64,000 nucleotides of DNA from Saccharicrinis sp963663905 (lineage in GTDB: Bacteria; Bacteroidota; Bacteroidia; Bacteroidales; Marinilabiliaceae). Every line of letters begins with the position of its first letter. Position 1 is the first letter of the stretch. The translations under genes were made by a program, and so were the position numbers. The stretch spans positions 1,736,001 to 1,800,000 of the forward strand of contig OY760657.1 in the NCBI GenBank assembly GCA_963663905.2, written 5' to 3'. Positions 1 through 8,747 of the stretch are shown in pieces. A model generated the notes under the pieces. That model had not been told where the DNA came from. It worked only from the letters and a program-made list of their open reading frames with translations, and searched no databases.

Positions 1-2613
1 TTTATGGTAGTCAATACTGAAATCAATACCCTGGTTTTGTACTTTTCCAAGGTTTTCATCAGGAAGCGTTAAACCTGCAGTATTAGGTATTGAAGCATTT
101 CTGGTCCATAGTATGTCTTCACGTTTATTATGGAAATAGTCAGCGGTAAACATTAAGTCTCCATCCAAGAAGTGTAAGTCTACACCTATATTTTTTTGAG
201 TAGCAGTTTCCCATGTTACCCCTGTATTTGGAGCAACACCTTCCTGTAATGCCTGATCCAGAGAATTACCATCGTTATTAATAAATAAAAGGTTATTAAA
301 TGAATAAGAAGCCAGGTATTGGAAAGGATCAATTAAATCGTTACCTGTTTGTCCCCAGGATGCCCTGATTTTAGCAAAACTTATAAATGGTACATTGTTT
401 TTCCAGAAATCTTCTTCAGATAAAACATATCCTAAAGATACTCCCGGGAAGAATCCAAAACGACTTGATTCTTCAAAAATATACGAACCCTGATATCTCC
501 ATACAAACTCCGCTAAATACTTGCTTTTAAAGTTGTAGTTTACACGCCCAAAATAGTTTAAACGAGCTTGTTCCCATGCAGAACCAGAATTGTTAATTTC
601 ATCCTGACCTCCGGCAAATAATTGATCAATTGCAGATGACATAAAATATCTGCGGTAAGCCCAGAATGAGTCTCCTTTATTGGTAATTCTTTCAGAACCA
701 GCTAAAAGATTTAATGTGTGAGTATCATTAAACGTGCGAGAGTAGTTAAGCACACCACTTAAAAGTATGCCTTGTGAATCATCCATTGTTTCTGTTAATC
801 TTGGATCGTCAAAGCCTTTTTTACCTCTAACTAACAAAGGCTCGTTATTCTCGTCATAAGATGAACCATCCCATGTGTATAAGTACCATGGAGTAGCCCA
901 GTCCTTATCAAAACGAAGTGTCTTGTCAAGCGAAGCATTTCCCTTAAATGTTAAACCTTCTATTCCAGGAATTTTAAGGTTAACTCCAAAGTCAGAATTT
1001 AAAATATATCTCTTATCACGACTATATCCGGTGGCATCAGTACTAATAACAACAGGATTATCACCATATTCGATATCCGGACCAGGAAGTCCATTAGGCC
1101 AATATGCCGGTGTATTAGGTTTTGAACGCATCAACATTCTGAAAATATTTTCTGCTGAACGAATAGGGAAGTTACGATCCTCTAAACGACCTGTAGTATT
1201 TACATATAAATCTAAATATTTGTTGATCTTAACGTCAAGATTCGATTTAAAATCGTATTGATTGTATTTGGTAGCACTGTTTTTATAAAAACCGTCCTGC
1301 GATTTTTCAGAGATACTTACAAAATATTTAAAATTTTCGCTACCACCATCAATAGATACGTTTCCATAAGTTTGATTTGACCATGATTTTAATGTTTCAG
1401 CAAACCAATCTGTATCAGGATATCGCCATGGGTCAGAACCATCACGGTACTTTTGAATTTCTTCCTGAGTATAGCGATCAGGTCTGCCAGCATAATAATC
1501 AATTTCATTAAGCAATGTTGCATATTCTTCAGCATTTGCCATTTCAGGAATTGTGGTAGGACGAGCAAATCCATGATTGTAAGATGCTTTTACGGAAGGT
1601 TTACCCATACTTCCTCTTTTTGTTGTAATGATGATTACACCATTAGCAGCCTGTGCTCCATATATGGCTGCAGAAGCATCCTTCATTACCGACATGCTTT
1701 CAATTGTGCTTGGATCAATTCTGTCTAAAGAACGTCCGGGAACACCATCTACAACAACTAGAGGCGCAGAATTACCAAATGTGTTAACACCTCTTATTCG
1801 TAAAGTAGCACCATCATATCCTGGTTCACCACCATTTGATATAGCTACCACACCAGGCATTCTACCAGCAATGCCCTGACTTACATTTGTAACCGGAGTC
1901 TTTACCAGATCTTCACCTGCAACATTGGTTACAGAACCCGAAAGAGTAGCTTTCTTTTGAATTCCATATCCTACTGCAATAACCTCCTCAATACCAATGG
2001 CATCTTCCTTTAATGTTACATCAATAGTTGTTTTTCCATTTAGGCTAATTTCCTGAGATGTCATTCCCACGAAAGAAAATACTAAAACAGCATTTACTGG
2101 AACATCATTGAGTACATAATTACCATCGAAGTCGGTTACAGTACCATTAGAACTACCTTTTATAATTACTGTTACACCTGGTAGTGGTGCTCCTGCTGTA
2201 TCGGAAACTTTTCCTTTAACAGTTACTGTTTTTTGATCCTGAGTATTTTGACTTGGTTTAATAAGGATCAGATTGTTTTCTGTAATTGAGAAGTCAATAG
2301 ATTCTTGAGAAAAAATCTGTTTAAGGATTTCTTCTATTGATTTATCGCTTACATCAATGTTTAATTTTTTATTCAGGTCTATTTTTTCATTTTCATAAAT
2401 AAATCTGAATTCACTTTTTTCCTCAATTTCATGAAGGGCTTCCTTGATGGTTTTGCCTTTTAAATAGAGGTCTAAGCGTTGTTTTTGAAAACTGGCAGTT
2501 GCTGTTAAATGCCAGCCAAACATCAGTAAGATTAAGCACGATAGCTTTGCTTTCAGTACAATCCCTTTAAAGAACCGATTACGAGAGTTCTTCAAATCAT
2601 GTTTTTTTTTCAT
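1..2613 (-). CDS. SusC/RagA-type TonB-dependent receptor with STN domain, partial
   Basis: Outer-membrane TonB-dependent transporter for an oligosaccharide or similar nutrient; the 3' end lies beyond the left edge, leaving about 871 codons. Translating the minus strand from the ATG at 2613 gives a signal/anchor region to about residue 40, an STN (secretin/TonB N-terminal) domain at about 49-118, a carboxypeptidase-regulatory-like domain at about 130-203, a TonB-box-like EEVIAVGYG at 209-217, then a plug with LVVVDGVPGR and SVMKDASAA. The STN domain is the family part that contacts a FecR anti-sigma factor, and FecR and sigma genes lie directly upstream in the same direction. The substrate cannot be read from the sequence. 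A GH2 gene 6 kb away is not clearly linked. Confidence 0.93.
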   Translation of the reverse strand, partial: MKKKHDLKNSRNRFFKGIVLKAKLSCLILLMFGWHLTATASFQKQRLDLYLKGKTIKEALHEIEEKSEFRFIYENEKIDLNKKLNIDVSDKSIEEILKQIFSQESIDFSITENNLILIKPSQNTQDQKTVTVKGKVSDTAGAPLPGVTVIIKGSSNGTVTDFDGNYVLNDVPVNAVLVFSFVGMTSQEISLNGKTTIDVTLKEDAIGIEEVIAVGYGIQKKATLSGSVTNVAGEDLVKTPVTNVSQGIAGRMPGVVAISNGGEPGYDGATLRIRGVNTFGNSAPLVVVDGVPGRSLDRIDPSTIESMSVMKDASAAIYGAQAANGVIIITTKRGSMGKPSVKASYNHGFARPTTIPEMANAEEYATLLNEIDYYAGRPDRYTQEEIQKYRDGSDPWRYPDTDWFAETLKSWSNQTYGNVSIDGGSENFKYFVSISEKSQDGFYKNSATKYNQYDFKSNLDVKINKYLDLYVNTTGRLEDRNFPIRSAENIFRMLMRSKPNTPAYWPNGLPGPDIEYGDNPVVISTDATGYSRDKRYILNSDFGVNLKIPGIEGLTFKGNASLDKTLRFDKDWATPWYLYTWDGSSYDENNEPLLVRGKKGFDDPRLTETMDDSQGILLSGVLNYSRTFNDTHTLNLLAGSERITNKGDSFWAYRRYFMSSAIDQLFAGGQDEINNSGSAWEQARLNYFGRVNYNFKSKYLAEFVWRYQGSYIFEESSRFGFFPGVSLGYVLSEEDFWKNNVPFISFAKIRASWGQTGNDLIDPFQYLASYSFNNLLFINNDGNSLDQALQEGVAPNTGVTWETATQKNIGVDLHFLDGDLMFTADYFHNKREDILWTRNASIPNTAGLTLPDENLGKVQNQGIDFSIDYHK

Positions 2614-2711
2614 AAATTTGAAATGTTTTAATTAATAGACTTAGTCTAATGTTCCAGCATTAGACTTTTGATTATGACAATTGCGGGAGGGGGGTAAAGC
2701 CTCCCGTAATT

Positions 2712-3692
2712 CTATTTAGCTGATATAATAATTTCTGTTCCTTTTACTTTGTATTTAACATTACTTAATTGGGTTAATGCATCTAAGATGTCTGTAATTG
2801 TTATTTCCTTTAAGACTCCCGTATAGTGAATATTAGTTCCCAATTTTATTGGAACTAACTGAATCTGAACATTAAATTGTCGCTCAAGTTTTTTAACTAA
2901 ACTTTCCAATGAGGTGTTATCCAAATATATTTTGTTGTTAAGCCAACCAATTTCGTGGGAAGGGGTTCCTTTTTTATAGGCCAATTTTTGTGTAGATTGA
3001 TCATAAGATCCCATTTGTCCCGGTTCAAGGATTAAGTTCTTCCCATTTGGACTAGATAATTCTACTTTACCTTCAAGTAAAGTAGTTTCTATATGATTAT
3101 TCTCTGCATATGTTGAGAGATTAAACTGAGTTCCTAGAACCTTTAACTTCATACCACCTGATGTTTGTACAACAAAAGGTGTTTTACTTTTGGCAACTTT
3201 AAAAAAAGCTTCACCTGAGAAGGAAACATCTCTTATCCCATCTGATGGATTAGATATGTATGTTATAGAACTACCCGAATTTAACGTGACTTCAGTACCA
3301 TCAGGTAGGGTGATTTCAGCTTTGCTGCCGTTTTCAGTAGAAAGAGCTATAGGTGTTTGCTGATCAATTTTTGAAGGATTTAAAATAGATAAACCTAACA
3401 CAAAAAGAAGAGAAGCTGCTATTCCTGAAATAGCATAGATAGCTTTTTGAAAGTTTACTTTTCGTTTTTGTTCTTTTAGAATTGTAGCCCCGACTTTTCT
3501 CCAAGCCTTTTTAGAATCAAATTTTTGCATATCAGAGATAAAATCAACTGTTTTCCAGATTTTCTGAAAATCAGAATGTACTTTTTCATTTTCAGATGAT
3601 TGATTCCTCCATTTATTTAATTCATCAAAGGATTTCTCCTCACCAGAAAGCTGGTCAATTATTTGTTCTTTTATCTTATTATCAGGACTCAT
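2712..3692 (-). CDS. FecR-family anti-sigma factor
   Basis: Inner-membrane anti-sigma factor expected to hold the adjacent ECF sigma factor until the STN domain of the SusC receptor signals substrate binding. The 326 residues show a cytoplasmic N-terminal part, one membrane helix at about 84-104, a periplasmic FecR domain (GSKAEITLPDGTEVTLNSGS region, then FSGEAFFKVA) and a C-terminal DUF4974-like region ending in YKVKGTEIII. Length and order match Bacteroidota FecR proteins. It lies 71 bp after the sigma gene and 98 bp before the receptor, so the three probably share transcription. Family assignment is firm; the pairing is inferred from order. Confidence 0.93.
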   Translation of the reverse strand: MSPDNKIKEQIIDQLSGEEKSFDELNKWRNQSSENEKVHSDFQKIWKTVDFISDMQKFDSKKAWRKVGATILKEQKRKVNFQKAIYAISGIAASLLFVLGLSILNPSKIDQQTPIALSTENGSKAEITLPDGTEVTLNSGSSITYISNPSDGIRDVSFSGEAFFKVAKSKTPFVVQTSGGMKLKVLGTQFNLSTYAENNHIETTLLEGKVELSSPNGKNLILEPGQMGSYDQSTQKLAYKKGTPSHEIGWLNNKIYLDNTSLESLVKKLERQFNVQIQLVPIKLGTNIHYTGVLKEITITDILDALTQLSNVKYKVKGTEIIISAK

Positions 3693-3763
3693 TTATAGTT
3701 CTTTTATAGAAAGACACAGCTAAATACAAATGGTCCTATTGAGAAATGAAAAAAATAAAAAAA

Positions 3764-4306
3764 TTAAATAGCTTCTTTTTCTTGCAGGCAAGACTTTAAA
3801 TACTGAAGAGATTTCCAAATCTGATTCTTGATGGTTTTTATTGAAGTACCAAGCTTTTCAGCTATTTCTTGTTGTTTTAAACCTTCAAACCTGCTCATTA
3901 AAAATACTTGTTTACTTCTTTGGGGTAAAAGATCAATACATTGTTGCACAAAATCAACAAATTCTTGTTCTTCTATAAAATCCAGGTTATTGATCGTTTC
4001 TTTTTTAGGGATTTCTTCTAAGTTTTTACGTCTTGATGATTCACTGCGCAGAAAATTCAGTGAAGCATTTTTGCAAGCTTTCAAAAGATAATTGAAGATG
4101 TCACCTTTTATATTTATTTCTTTTCTACCTTTCCAGAGCCTAATAAAAACCTCCTGAACGATATCTTCAGAAGCAGTGGTGTTTTGGGTAATTTCGTAAA
4201 CATAAGCACATAAACGGGGATAATACAAGTTAAATATTTCATTAAAACTAGTATAATCAAGATGGTAATGTAATGGTTTTGAAAACTGTTGATCTCCTAA
4301 GCCCAT
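3764..4306 (-). CDS. ECF RNA polymerase sigma factor (FecI-like, Bacteroidota sigma-70)
   Basis: Alternative sigma factor that should activate the downstream FecR/SusC locus. The 180 residues contain region 2 at about 20-90, with the core-binding SEDIVQEVFIRLW at 46-58, and region 4 at about 122-172, with the helix-turn-helix EGLKQQEIAEKLGTSIKTIK and the preceding LLPQRSKQVF. No SnoaL-like extension is present. The start at 4306 gives a normal ECF length. It is the first gene of a sigma-FecR-SusC series on the minus strand. The 297-bp gap upstream is AT-rich and shows no clear operator. Confidence 0.94.
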   Translation of the reverse strand: MGLGDQQFSKPLHYHLDYTSFNEIFNLYYPRLCAYVYEITQNTTASEDIVQEVFIRLWKGRKEINIKGDIFNYLLKACKNASLNFLRSESSRRKNLEEIPKKETINNLDFIEEQEFVDFVQQCIDLLPQRSKQVFLMSRFEGLKQQEIAEKLGTSIKTIKNQIWKSLQYLKSCLQEKEAI

Positions 4307-4603
4307 GCTTAAAATTTTATATCACAATATTAAACAAATATAAGTAGATAAAAAAAGTATGACATTGTGATAATTAGAATTTTTTGTTGAGTTTATGGGG
4401 TTTAAATTATTGGTATATAATTTAATGTGCGGAGAGTAAGTGACGATAAAATCTTTTGTGGAAGAAATTGAATTATTAATAAACAGAAAACTATTATAGA
4501 CTTTAATGTTTATAAGAAAGTGTATTAAATTCAATAAAGTTTTTACTATAATAGCAGATATTTTCATATACATAATTGTCAATTTATATAATAGATAGCA
4601 GTA

Positions 4604-5167
4604 ATGAATGAATTCTTAAGGCACGTTAATAATATTTCTCCCATATCAAAGGAAGCATCAGAAGAATTAATAAAATGTGTCCGTACAAAAACATATGATA
4701 AAGGTGATTTAATCCATAATATTGGTCATGTTTGCAGACACTTGTTTTTTGTTGAATCCGGTTTAGTAAAGCATTTCTACTATCATAAAGGAAGTCAGTT
4801 TGTATTCAGGTTTTTTGAAGAGAACCAGTTTTTTATTGCTACCGACAGCTTTTTCAATAACTTACCTGCCGACTATTCTACAGTAGCTTTAGAGGATACT
4901 ACAATTAGTTATCTTCAATATGAAGATTTTGAACGGCTTTGTAAAAACTACCATTCATTTGAAAGCTTTGCTCGTAAATTTGTTTCCACTGTAGCATATA
5001 CAGCTATTTCTAACCTAAAAGGCTTGCTATATCTGGATGCAACGGCACGATATGAAAAGTTTTTAAAAGAATACGGACATCTTCAACAACGCATAAGTCT
5101 TGGAGATACAGCTGGATTTTTAGGCATATCTCAGGTGTCTTTAAGTCGAATCAGATCAAAAAAGTAA
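4604..5167 (+). CDS. Crp/Fnr-family transcriptional regulator
   Basis: Cyclic-nucleotide-binding-fold regulator. The 187 residues show a cNMP-like beta-roll at about 20-115 (TYDKGDLIHNIGHVCRHLFFVESGLV, in pieces) and a short C-terminal helical region with the recognition motif LGDTAGFLGISQVSLSRIRSKK at the very end. No cysteine cluster typical of Fnr iron-sulfur sensing is seen. It is divergent from the sigma gene and 240 bp upstream of an azoreductase-like gene in the same direction. Such regulators in Bacteroidota often control a neighbouring oxidoreductase, and the palindrome at 5305-5322 is a candidate site, but the effector is unknown. Confidence 0.9.
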   Translation: MNEFLRHVNNISPISKEASEELIKCVRTKTYDKGDLIHNIGHVCRHLFFVESGLVKHFYYHKGSQFVFRFFEENQFFIATDSFFNNLPADYSTVALEDTTISYLQYEDFERLCKNYHSFESFARKFVSTVAYTAISNLKGLLYLDATARYEKFLKEYGHLQQRISLGDTAGFLGISQVSLSRIRSKK

Positions 5168-5304
5168 TTTTTTAACATTTGTAAAAGGAAATCTGTTCTG
5201 AAGGTCATAATTTTGTTTCTAGTCATTTATAATAAATATTCGATTGTAAATGTGTTTTATAATGTATTTGAAATCAAATATTTATCTGTTTTTATATTTT
5301 GATA

Positions 5305-5322
5305 TGAGATATTAATGTCTCA
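5305..5322. promoter_or_regulatory. 18-bp palindrome upstream of the azoreductase-like gene
   Basis: TGAGATATTAATGTCTCA is a palindrome except at one symmetric pair (TGAGA-N8-TCTCA with a central ATTAAT). It lies 85 bp before the flavoprotein start and downstream of the Crp/Fnr-family gene. Two-fold symmetry with 5-bp outer arms is the form expected of a Crp/Fnr dimer site, though the sequence differs from the classical E. coli one. The link to that regulator is inferred. Confidence 0.45.
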
Positions 5323-5407
5323 ATATATTTTATGAAAAAGACTTTTGTTTAGTGATCATTATTTATGATAAATAAAGAGATATTATAACAAATTAAAAGA
5401 AATTAAA

Positions 5408-6013
5408 ATGAGTAAATTGTTGTACATTAAAGCCAATGCCAAGGCTGAAGGTGAGTCAAGAACGTTTCAAATTGCAGATAGCTTCATTGAAGTTTATAAA
5501 GCAAATAATCCAAATGATGAAATTATAGAGTTGGATTTGTATGATGCAGGATTACAATTTTTACCTAAAGGTAAAATGGGAGAGTTGCGTGAGGCTGTAA
5601 TGAAAAAGGATACTGAACATCCGGTTTTAAAGTTTGCATATCAATTTGCTGAGGCTGACAAATATGTTTTTGCAGAACCAATTTGGAATTTAGGTCTTCC
5701 TGCTATATTAAAAGCTTATATTGATTATGTTGCCATTAGTGGAATTACTTTTGCGTATACAGAAAAAGGACCAGTGGGTTTATTAAATAATAAAAAAGCT
5801 GTAAACATTATTACCAGGGGAGGTGATTACTCTAGTGAACCAATGGAATCACTTGAAATGGCTGATAAGTATTTACGTAATATTTTAGGCTTTATGGGAA
5901 TTTATGATTACACAACTATTGCAACAGATCGTCTTGATATTATTACAGAAGACACTGTATCTCTGCTAAATGATGCTAAAGAAAAAGCTAAAGAAGTAGC
6001 TTCAGCTTTTTAG
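5408..6013 (+). CDS. FMN-dependent NADH-azoreductase / NAD(P)H quinone oxidoreductase family
   Basis: Flavodoxin-fold oxidoreductase of the AcpD/AzoR family, expected to transfer hydride from NAD(P)H through FMN to quinones or azo compounds in the cytoplasm. The 201 residues begin with the beta-strand MSKLLYIKAN, followed by SRTFQIADSF in the FMN phosphate-binding loop, the hallmark PIWNLGLPAILKAYID at 91-106 and GGDYSS at about 138-143, which fits the second flavin loop. Length matches AzoR. It stands alone after the Crp/Fnr gene, followed by a clear terminator. Real substrates cannot be told from sequence. Confidence 0.9.
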   Translation: MSKLLYIKANAKAEGESRTFQIADSFIEVYKANNPNDEIIELDLYDAGLQFLPKGKMGELREAVMKKDTEHPVLKFAYQFAEADKYVFAEPIWNLGLPAILKAYIDYVAISGITFAYTEKGPVGLLNNKKAVNIITRGGDYSSEPMESLEMADKYLRNILGFMGIYDYTTIATDRLDIITEDTVSLLNDAKEKAKEVASAF

Positions 6014-6049
6014 TTTTAAAAAATTACATTTATTTTATTGATGTATTCC

Positions 6050-6073
6050 AGAACCTGTTTTTAAACAGGTTCT
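6050..6073 (+). terminator. Rho-independent terminator after the azoreductase-like gene
   Basis: AGAACCTGTTT and AAACAGGTTCT form an 11-bp perfect stem with a 2-nt gap (a small effective loop once end pairs open), followed by a pyrimidine-rich tract. It lies 37 bp after the stop codon. Confidence 0.8.
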
Positions 6074-6298
6074 CTTCTTCTTTACTTATAATAAAGTGGT
6101 TTATTGCGACTTAATTGTAAGGTATACAGGTAAAATGCATCCTTTTTCAAGGCATTAACAAAATCAAATTATTAAATATAAATAGGAAAATGATTCATCA
6201 GAATCGTTTGTAGGAAGAAGTTATCCGTATGTCATATAATGGATAGGATGTTTTTTCAATAAATTCTATATAATAGTTAAAAATAAATTGTACATATT

Positions 6299-6973
6299 AT
6301 GAAAAGGATATTAATAGTAATGATGCTTATTACAGCAACAACATTTAGTGCCATTAAAGCTCAGGCACCTCAAGATGGACCTCCTCATGGATCAGCCCCA
6401 ATTCCATTAGAAATATTTTTAGGAAGTGATGGTTTTACTACGCAGTTAGTACTGGATAGAAACTTTAAAGGTTCTGATAAACTGGGTTACTTTGCGTTAT
6501 CATTTATTAGAGCAAACTATGATAATGATGAATATTTAAGAGAGTCGATTAATCTGGCTATGTTTAAATATAAACTATATAAAAATTTCAGTATTCTTTC
6601 AGGAGCAATGGTTAATTCACACTGGGGTTTCAGACCTTTTGCCGGTGCTCAGTATGGATATCATACCAAAGACTTTATGGGGATGGTAAATACCGGATTT
6701 CATCTTACAGAAACTAAAAATTTTGAAACCATTGCAATGGCTGAATATCGCCCGGCTATTCAGGGGCCATGGTCTGTATACTCAAAAGTTCAGGGAATGT
6801 ATAGTCAAAATACCTTAATAGGTGAGCATGACCGAAGCCATTTATACAGCCGTCTTGGTTTAAGTTATAAGGCATTTTCATTCGGATGTGGATTAAACTA
6901 CGATTGGTATGGATTTGGACCAATGAAAATAGACGATCATCAATGGGGGATTTTTATAAGTACTATTCTTTAA
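6299..6973 (+). CDS. Exported protein of unknown function, possible small outer-membrane protein
   Basis: Not assigned to a family I can name with confidence. The 224 residues start with a signal peptide ending near FSAIKAQA (about residue 22). The rest is rich in aromatic residues and alternating short strands (SHLYSRLGLSYKAFSFGCGL, DWYGFGPMKIDDHQWGIFIS), and ends in a hydrophobic strand, ISTIL, which would fit a small beta-barrel. The MFS gene starts 80 bp downstream in the same direction. There are no metal-binding motifs apart from a proline-rich N-terminus (PQDGPPHGSAP). Confidence 0.65.
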   Translation: MKRILIVMMLITATTFSAIKAQAPQDGPPHGSAPIPLEIFLGSDGFTTQLVLDRNFKGSDKLGYFALSFIRANYDNDEYLRESINLAMFKYKLYKNFSILSGAMVNSHWGFRPFAGAQYGYHTKDFMGMVNTGFHLTETKNFETIAMAEYRPAIQGPWSVYSKVQGMYSQNTLIGEHDRSHLYSRLGLSYKAFSFGCGLNYDWYGFGPMKIDDHQWGIFISTIL

Positions 6974-7053
6974 GGATTGCACTTTGGTTAGCAGATTTAG
7001 ATTTTGTATTGATTAAAAGAAATAATGAGAATATATTAACGAAGGGGATTAGG

Positions 7054-8211
7054 GTGAAAAATACAAAAATGTTAGAGTTAACATTATTATTGGCAAGCAT
7101 GTTAACTATTTTGGCCAATGCTATTATAGCTCCATCTTTACCTTTAATTAGCAATGCTTTTAAAGATTTAGAAAATGTTGAAATATTAACAAAGATGATG
7201 TTAACACTTCCTGCATTAACTATAGCAATTATGGCCCCAGTAGCCGGAAGGTTGCTTGATAAAGTGGGTAGACTAAAGGTGTTGAATATTTCACTCCTGA
7301 TATATTTACTGGCAGGAACTTCAGGTTATTGGTTAGGAGGATTGTATTCTATATTGGTTGGTCGTATTATTTTCGGACTCGGAGTAGCTGGAATTATGAC
7401 TGTTTCCACAACTTTAATCGGTGACTATTTTACAGGTTCAAAACGTGAACATTTTATGGGTTTACAAGGTGCATTTGTTGCCTTAGGTGGACTTATTTTT
7501 ATAACTACAGCCGGTGTTTTAACGGATATCAATTGGCGCTTGACATTTTTGGTTTATGGTTTTTCGATAGTAGTTATCATTTTATCACCCTTTACTTTGC
7601 ACGAACCTAAGATTCATATTGAAAAAGGATCTGTAAATGTTGAACAAAAGTTGAAGATATCATCATGGGTTTGGCTGGCTTTATTTAGCGCATTTACAAC
7701 TACCGTTAGTTTTTACTTGATTCCTGTGCAATTACCTTTTTTATTACAGCATTTTGATGGAATGAATGGTAATATGGTAGGATTAGCAGTAGGGTGTATG
7801 CCTTTTGCTCAAGCAATTGCCTCGTTTTTTTACAAAAGAGTAAAAAACAAGTTTAATTATATCGCCATTTATAGTTTAGGATTTATTCCTATGGCTATTG
7901 GATTTGCAATAATTGGATTTAGTGAAGCTTATTGGCACGTAATTACAGGTGTTCTAATTAGCGGACTAGGTGTTGGTTTATTGATTCCTAATGGTAATTT
8001 ATGGGTAATGAGTTTAGTTCCTGTTCATGTAAGAGGAAAATATATAGGACTGTTAACAACTGCTACTTTTTTAGGTATGTTTTTTTCTCCTATGATAATT
8101 CAACCAGTACAACAATGGGTAGGACTTAATTCAAGCTTTCTTGTTGTAGGTGTTAGTCTCGCAGTAGTGTCATTAATCTACTTCATGATTAAAAGAAGAG
8201 TAAATGTATAG
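7054..8211 (+). CDS. MFS transporter (DHA1-like drug/metabolite exporter)
   Basis: Major facilitator protein with about 12 hydrophobic segments over some 385 residues. The cytoplasmic loop 2-3 motif reads GRLLDKVGRLKVL, and helix 4-5 carries LVGRIIFGLGVAGIMT, as in drug:proton antiporters. The open frame extends upstream to 6886 over the preceding gene, but that stretch is polar and overlaps coding sequence, so I place the start at GTG 7054 (KNTK follows, a suitable positive N-terminus); ATG 7069 is the alternative. A 78-residue membrane protein follows 57 bp later. Substrate unknown. Confidence 0.85.
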   Translation: MKNTKMLELTLLLASMLTILANAIIAPSLPLISNAFKDLENVEILTKMMLTLPALTIAIMAPVAGRLLDKVGRLKVLNISLLIYLLAGTSGYWLGGLYSILVGRIIFGLGVAGIMTVSTTLIGDYFTGSKREHFMGLQGAFVALGGLIFITTAGVLTDINWRLTFLVYGFSIVVIILSPFTLHEPKIHIEKGSVNVEQKLKISSWVWLALFSAFTTTVSFYLIPVQLPFLLQHFDGMNGNMVGLAVGCMPFAQAIASFFYKRVKNKFNYIAIYSLGFIPMAIGFAIIGFSEAYWHVITGVLISGLGVGLLIPNGNLWVMSLVPVHVRGKYIGLLTTATFLGMFFSPMIIQPVQQWVGLNSSFLVVGVSLAVVSLIYFMIKRRVNV

Positions 8212-8268
8212 TTAATATAGGAGATAGGAGTCTCCTTACATTGTTAACCATAAAAAAAACAATAGTCT

Positions 8269-8505
8269 ATGAAGAATTTTTTAAAACAAGGAATTATCGG
8301 AGCTTTAATGGGGTTTATAATGAGCTTTATTATGAACTATTTTACAACTCCGATGCCTGATACTTTAATGGATCATGCCATAGGACATGGAATAACAGGA
8401 ACGATAAGTGGTTTTATGGGAGGATTCATGGGAATAATGGGGTATAGGGCTCAACAAAAAAAGATGAAACGAGCCATGAGTGAGAGTTCACATACACGAG
8501 GATGA
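8269..8505 (+). CDS. Small two-helix membrane protein, unknown function
   Basis: A 78-residue protein I do not recognise. It has two hydrophobic segments, about 8-26 and 42-62, the second rich in glycine and methionine (SGFMGGFMGIMGY), then a basic tail KKMKRAM. Ten or so methionines in so short a protein is striking. It follows the MFS gene by 57 bp in the same direction and may belong to the same transcript. Its last 14 codons lie inside the first copy of a dispersed repeat (8464-8560), so its C-terminus may have been acquired from that element. Confidence 0.6.
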   Translation: MKNFLKQGIIGALMGFIMSFIMNYFTTPMPDTLMDHAIGHGITGTISGFMGGFMGIMGYRAQQKKMKRAMSESSHTRG

Positions 8506-8560
8506 TTTTTTTTCTGGCGAGTTCCATGTGGCAAATAGAAAAAAAATTTAAACACATGAA
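8464..8560 (+). repeat. Dispersed hairpin repeat, copy 1
   Basis: About 97 bp that matches two tandem copies at 41454-41648. Shared blocks are a start resembling ATGAAAcGAGCCATGA, a middle ACGAGgAT, then GGCGAGTTCCATGTGGCAA and a closing AAACACATGAA. CATGTG (8525-8530) and CACATG (8553-8558) are inverted, 22 nt apart. In the other copies both arms read CATATG, a paired G-C to A-T change. One reading frame gives the LASSMWQ peptide similar to LASSIWQ and LESSIWQ in the other copies, so relic coding is also possible. Confidence 0.65.
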
Positions 8561-8679
8561 AAAGGCAGAAATTAAAGAATCTGTATAACTTAATAATCTG
8601 CATTCTAAAATTTCAATTGAATGCAGATAAAAATTACGGTTTGTTATAATTAAAGGATAAAAATCCTTTTGAATTATAA

Positions 8680-8716
8680 AGAGTGTTGAAAGAGTTAAAA
8701 TCAACACTCTTTTTTG
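8680..8716 (+). terminator. Rho-independent terminator after the small membrane protein gene
   Basis: AGAGTGTTGA (8680-8689) pairs with TCAACACTCT (8701-8710), followed by six T. It closes the plus-strand MFS/small-protein unit and lies just before the end of the minus-strand GH2 gene. Confidence 0.8.
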
Positions 8717-8747
8717 CATTCTGCATATAAGGTATATATCTTAAAAA

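Noticed and set aside
1453..1879. Open frames on the plus strand inside the left-edge receptor
   Set aside because: They are antisense to a well-conserved plug domain of a SusC receptor and have no family resemblance.
6886..7053. N-terminal extension of the MFS transporter
   Set aside because: It overlaps the preceding gene, is polar and unlike MFS N-termini; GTG 7054 or ATG 7069 is better.
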